DNA of 64,000 nucleotides from Cenococcum geophilum 1.58 (lineage: Eukaryota > Ascomycota > Dothideomycetes > Gloniales > Gloniaceae): NCBI GenBank assembly GCA_001692895.1, contig KV748190.1, positions 1,885,645 to 1,949,644 of the forward strand, in the 5' to 3' direction. Below, piece after piece: positions 59,397 to 64,000 of this stretch (position 1 is the stretch's first letter; the number at the start of each line of letters is the position of its first letter). Position numbers and translations under genes: made by a program. The notes beneath the pieces were generated by a model. The model did not search any database. It worked only from the letters and a program-made list of their open reading frames with translations, and was not told where the DNA came from.

Positions 59397-61040
59397 TTAC
59401 TTCTTCACCCGTTTCGGCATTCCCTTCTTCCTCTTACCAACAACGTCCCTGCCCTCCTCAATCTGCAGCATCGCTTCTCTCTTTTTCTCACCAACAATCT
59501 TCAAACCATCCCGCACAACTCGGCCCTCGATACTCACGCCTTCTTCTTCATATTCCACCGTTTTCTTCCCAACTCGTTCCTCGATGGCAAGGATGAGCTC
59601 CACATCTCTCTGGCCTACAATCGTCACGCTCTCACCTGCCCTGCCCGCTCTAGCTGTTCGTCCAACGCGGTGGATATAGTCGTCCGGATCGCGTGGAACG
59701 TCATAGTTGATGACAAGCGCAACTTCTGGTATATCAAGACCACGGGCCGCGACATCAGTTGCGACAAGGATCCTAGCGGCCTTGGCACGGAAGCGAGCTA
59801 GGTTCGATATCCGCTGTGGTTGCGGGAGGCCAGAGTGGAGTGATGTGACTCTGTGTTCGAGTAATCGGAGCATATGTTCAAGTAGTGTGGCCGTGCTTGT
59901 TCTGTTACAGAATATAATGACAGATTTGGACAGATTTGCAGGTGTATTAAGGAGGATATGGAGATAGCATTCCCGGTGCGTAACTGGTGCCTGGAGATAC
60001 TTTTGTTGAAGTGTTGGAGGGATGGCAAGGACCTCCGTGTCGACTTCGCAGACGAAGACAGGCGGACGGCCCACAGAACGTGGGAGCTCTTTCAGCGCTC
60101 GAACTTCTGGAGTTACGGTTGCAGTAAAAAGGCATGTTTGGCGTTCCGTTGAAGGTGGGAGTACGGAGAGGCAGGTTTCAACATCTGGGAGCATGCTGCC
60201 GTGACCTGCGGCAAGTAGTCGATCAGCTTCGTCAAGGACTACAAATCGTGTTCTTCGAAGACCACAGATAGTGTCCTCTCCGGAAGTGTTGATGTGGTCG
60301 GCTAGACGGCCTGGCGTTGCGATGACTACGTGAGGTCGCTGTGCTAGAGCGAGGGCTTGGGTACGCATGTCGGAACCACCAGTGACTAGAATGGGCTTAA
60401 GAGACTGCGGCGCTGAGATGGCCTTGAATTGCTCGAAGATTTGTAGAGCTAATTCTCTGTGATTCAAAAGTCAGCCGCGGATGGTGGGATAGGAAAATGG
60501 TGATGCTTGCCTCGTAGGTGTCAACACCACCGCAAATATCCCAACAGGGTCCTCTGCCCATCTCTGGAGTACTGGGACAGCGAATGCGACTGTTTTACCA
60601 GATCCGGTTCTGCTTCCACCAATGCAATCTCTACCCATTAGAATTTCAGGTATGCAACCCTTTTGAATTCCTGTAGGCCTTTTGATCTCCATAGCTGCCA
60701 ACGAGGCAACTAGCCACGGCGCAACACCAAGAGACGCAAAACTTGTTTTTTCCTGGCCAACTAGAACAGAAGCTACAGGGTCTAGTTTTCCTGAATCTTG
60801 CGAAAGTAGGCCTATTTTCTTGGCTTTTATGCGCGAGAGCGAGGAAATGGGAAAATACGGTAGGGAATCGAAAGGCTCTTCAGATGCTGCGGGAGACAAT
60901 TTCCTGCGTTTCCTTGACACATCTTGATCCACTGGAATGTGAGAAACCGAAACGGACTTGCTTGATTCTTGACTTGAATGAGATTCTTGATCAGAAATTT
61001 GAGAGGATGACATAACTCGTCGTCCTTTTATACTGACCAT
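59397..61040 (-). CDS. DBP8: DEAD-box RNA helicase Dbp8 (DDX49-like)
   Basis: Two exons, 60511-61040 and 59397-60456, total 1,590 nt and 529 residues. Motifs in order are a Q-motif region ([10 protein letters not shown]...GIQ, about 101-126), GSRTGSGKT (142-150), TPTRELA (174-180), TPGR (224-227), DEAD (252-255), TAT in place of the usual SAT (288-290), [11 protein letters not shown] and HRVGRTAR (near 440). The C-terminal region ends in a basic tail ([12 protein letters not shown]). The layout and size match yeast Dbp8, a nucleolar helicase needed for 18S rRNA production. The intron (60457-60510) has GC...AG ends, donor GCAAGC, inside the TPTR-ELA motif. The start at 61040 is the first ATG; another is at 61013. 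Confidence 0.93.
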
Positions 61041-64000
61041 GACTCGGCCTTAATGTTAAGAATAAATGGTATATTTAGAGCGTTTAGACAGCTTAATTCA
61101 ATTTCCAATTTTTGGAGGTCACTGATCCTCTGGTGAAGTTGAGGATTTTCTATGCGGAAAAACCAAATTCCGCCTAAGCCTTTCTAAGTAATCACTGTAT
61201 TAGAGCAAGTATGTTTCATCTATTCGTAGAATCTAGCAATGTATAACAGCCGTGAAATTTGTCTAACGAGCTCGAATCCTTTTGATCTAGTTGAGTCGCT
61301 GTTAGATAGAGGAATTATTTAAACAAATTAATGTATTCCTAGTTGTTTCCTGATCAGCCGTGAAGAGTGCTTCTGTAGCGAACTGTCCAGCTGCAGTAGC
61401 ATCTCCTAATACATCTCCCGGATATGCTTTGATATTCCATTCTTGCTAGCTCTAGTAAACCTAGCGAATATCTTCACTGCCCATGGCTCTTGCCCAGTTG
61501 AGGCTGAGTTGAAGACTAGATAAAGGGACTTCTGCATGAATTCCGGGCGTACTTGCTTTATCCCTTTACCTCTTGGCGCTAATTCGGGAAAACAGCATTC
61601 TCTAGCTTGGAAGTCTGAGGACCCCACGCTTGAAGCGGAAGAGGGCCAGTATCATGCGTTATGCGGATTAGCATGCCAGGGTTGCAAGGAGCACAAGTGT
61701 GCTTCGAGAAAATCGCTGCGGACGGAGCTCTATCACAACACGTAGTAGTAGATCAAGGGAAGTTATTATTAGCACAATCAATGCTATACGCCGTGTTGCC
61801 TATTATGCACTAGTCGTGTTCTACGCGATATAATACGGATGCTGTCTTGGAGTTGAGGCAGAGTTCAAGCATTTGACCAATGAAACTGTAGCACACTTTC
61901 ACCAATGCGGATTGGGAAAGGTTGCCACAATCACCACTCCAAAATAGAACCATGGACCCCGCAGTAACGTTGTGCCCCTGAGCATCGAGCACCTCCAAGA
62001 TCTTCTAAGTGTCGTGCAAGCTAGTCTAGTGGCAGTGCGCAGCACGCTGCCCACGACAGCGCATGTTCTCGCACCCGCATGGCCGATAGTCTCGTAATAT
62101 GTACCTGGTAGCATTCTTTATCGTCCAATAGAGGCATGGATTCTAGCGAGTCCATGTATATAGAGGAACAGAAGCCGTATTTAGCCAAAGAAAAGATTAT
62201 GAAGGGTGGGAATTTAGTTCGGAATATTTTCAGAAGTTTCTAATATTGGAGGTGGTATGCAGAGGGGCTCTGCTCCGTGGCCCATGCAGTGAAGATTTAT
62301 TCACCCACCAACCAGCTTGGCGGCGTCTGCGAAGCGCCCTCTTGCATTGAAGGGGTTCCTGACGGCAGCACCATTTTGCAATAGATTAATGCAAAACTGG
62401 GTCGGCAAAAAGATGACAAAGCCCGCCGCGCCTTCTCAGACAGGTAATTGCCGACCAGCCTCAATGACAGAGGGCAGCTTCGGGGAATTTCCAGGTTGCA
62501 AGGGGAGAATTCGGCGCCAAGGTCGGTTTCCCTTCAGACGTGGTAGAGACGTGGTAGCGATCCACGCATGGGCGAGTGAGTGCTGCAGAAAAGGTCGACC
62601 ACAGCGAACTTGCACTTAAGCACTGCGCCTGGTGCGAGAGGAGCTTCCCAATGAAGTCGTGCGTGATGCAGAAAAACCCCGCTGGTACCATGGGATAGAA
62701 GGGCTCTCTGGCCGCATTTCTCTTCAGCTCTGCCCCTCTTTCGAGCATGGGACGCGGCGTGGGACAGGCTCAGCCGCACAAATCAATACAATCTGGCAGC
62801 ATGTCTAACGTCAGCGTCCGCGAGACTTTTGACATTTCTAGTCGCAGGTCGCATGCTGTTAGCCAGATCCGGCCTTCTTGACGTCTCTCCTGCTCTGTTT
62901 CGTGTGGCTCAAGGGGGACTGAATCCTTCGGAGAATGTTCTCAGCCTTATCGTGGCACATGCATACGACCCTTGAAAACCGCTTCTGAGAACGCATCGTG
63001 AGCGGCATGCGCCGTGACAAGCCTGAAGAAAGCGTGGCTTTTGTGTGCGCAAAACCCTCTTTGCCAACAGCTATGCCTGTCCGACCTGCTCGAATGAGAA
63101 GACTATACGTCGCTCAAGCGGGTTTTGAAACAAGGTCTAAGGGGACAGGATTCGCTCATAAACCACGCCTCGGCGGCAAAGGTGAAGGATTCCCACCGTT
63201 GGAGACGCCAGCGCCAACGCCAACGCCTCGTCCCGCACCTGGCCTACTCCAACAACCTCTCCCAACCTAACCTCTCTCCAATTCTCTCACCCCATCTCTC
63301 CTACCTCAACCGCAACAACGCCTCACTCTCTGCTGGCCTTGTGAGAGGCCGCTTTGCTGTTGACTGCTCTGTTTTATCTGCCTGTCTTGTTCGGTAAGGC
63401 TCACACGCGCCTCACCCACCATAGCGGCCCCCCCTCTCCACACACGCCTCGCCTCTGCCTGTCCGGACGGTTTCATTGCTTGCTGATATCTCCAAGGCAG
63501 AAGACAAGGCGATAGAACAGCTGGAACTTGGCGCTGCGATCAACTCCAAAGTCCGCATCTGTTGGCCTTGGGCCGTCACAGACCCACTTTCACACTGTAG
63601 AGACACATCCGATCGCCTGAGTAGCAGTCTTGCACTATCTCGAGTCACCTACAACATTAAAGACGGACCGCCAGGTCCCCGCGTTCGAGTCGGTCAGATT
63701 CCTCGGCTGAGTGCAGCAACCCAAACAGCTGGAACCAAGCGAAGTTGGTTTTCTGGTGCACAACGTGGATTCCTGCACCAACGCTCCGCTATTCGCTCTA
63801 AAAAGCAACCTGGAGCTTTGCACTGGACTGCGGGTAACGGCAGCTTGCCCTGTTCCACGGTCACAGGACGTGCCGCATTCTTCTTAGTATACCGCAAGGC
63901 AAGCTGGCTATCGGAAAATAAAATTACCGTCATTGACCTCGAGGATTTCTTCTAGTTTTGAATGCAACCATCCCCGAAGGATAGAAAGAGACTGAATTAG
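61041..64000. other. Right-hand region with no supported gene
   Basis: I find no recognisable coding motif here on either strand. From about 63240 to 63480 the plus strand is rich in C and T, like the leaders of other genes in this window. A frame from 63476 to 63955 follows but has no recognisable domain, so a plus-strand gene may begin here and continue beyond the window. The remainder shows only short chance frames. Confidence 0.4.

Noticed and set aside
63476-63955. 159-residue plus-strand frame
   Set aside because: There is no recognisable domain and the start is not distinctive. It might be leader or first exon of a gene beyond the window, but I cannot support it.
1-64000. CRISPR arrays, operons, prokaryotic promoters
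   Set aside because: The window is a fungal nuclear genome with spliced genes. No regularly spaced identical repeats other than the three 73-bp units were seen.

Overview
The window is nuclear DNA of a filamentous ascomycete (Pezizomycotina). Genes are intron-bearing, and most introns are 50-65 bp with GT...AG ends and CTAAC/CTAAT-type branch sites. Neighbouring genes are often divergent, with pyrimidine-rich leaders. The protein set is ascomycete: NACHT-ankyrin STAND protein, HET-domain relic, Pal1, NT-C2 protein, SLS1-like mitochondrial protein. A leotiomycete-like fungus is my best guess, but nothing here proves the class.

Layout. 2-11 kb: a large dual-specificity phosphatase (Msg5/DSPc type) and a J-domain protein. 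12-14 kb: three 73-bp tandem repeats and a calcineurin-like phosphoesterase. 14.8-32.9 kb is the accessory block: an NLR-like gene (DUF7708-like N-terminus, NACHT, C2H2-like fingers, ankyrins), an internally deleted hAT transposon, a SNF2/Rad5-16-type ATPase, a long inverted repeat, a small membrane-protein relic, and a HET-domain pseudogene split by a full-length hAT element with a perfect 8-bp target duplication. 33.6-53.9 kb is a compact housekeeping block: EF-1alpha, SLS1-like, NT-C2 protein, tRNA adenosine deaminase (TAD1), RecA/Rad51-like ATPase, PAL1, MED31, RPC11 (Pol III), a small ankyrin protein, SF3B5, and a coiled-coil protein. 54-59.3 kb is gene-poor and holds three short TA-flanked inverted-repeat (MITE-like) elements among decaying coding relics. 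59.4-61 kb: the DEAD-box helicase DBP8. No gene could be supported from 61 to 64 kb.

Function. The housekeeping genes cover translation, tRNA editing, Pol II and Pol III transcription, splicing, ribosome biogenesis and DNA repair. They are not a pathway cluster. The accessory block is the most interesting part: one apparently intact NLR-like immune or allorecognition candidate and one dead HET gene lie on either side of a SNF2 gene, with two relatives of the same hAT family, the shorter one just downstream of the NLR and the longer one inside the HET relic. Exon structures were worked out by eye from splice sites and reading frame. Where stated, the exon lengths add up to a whole number of codons.
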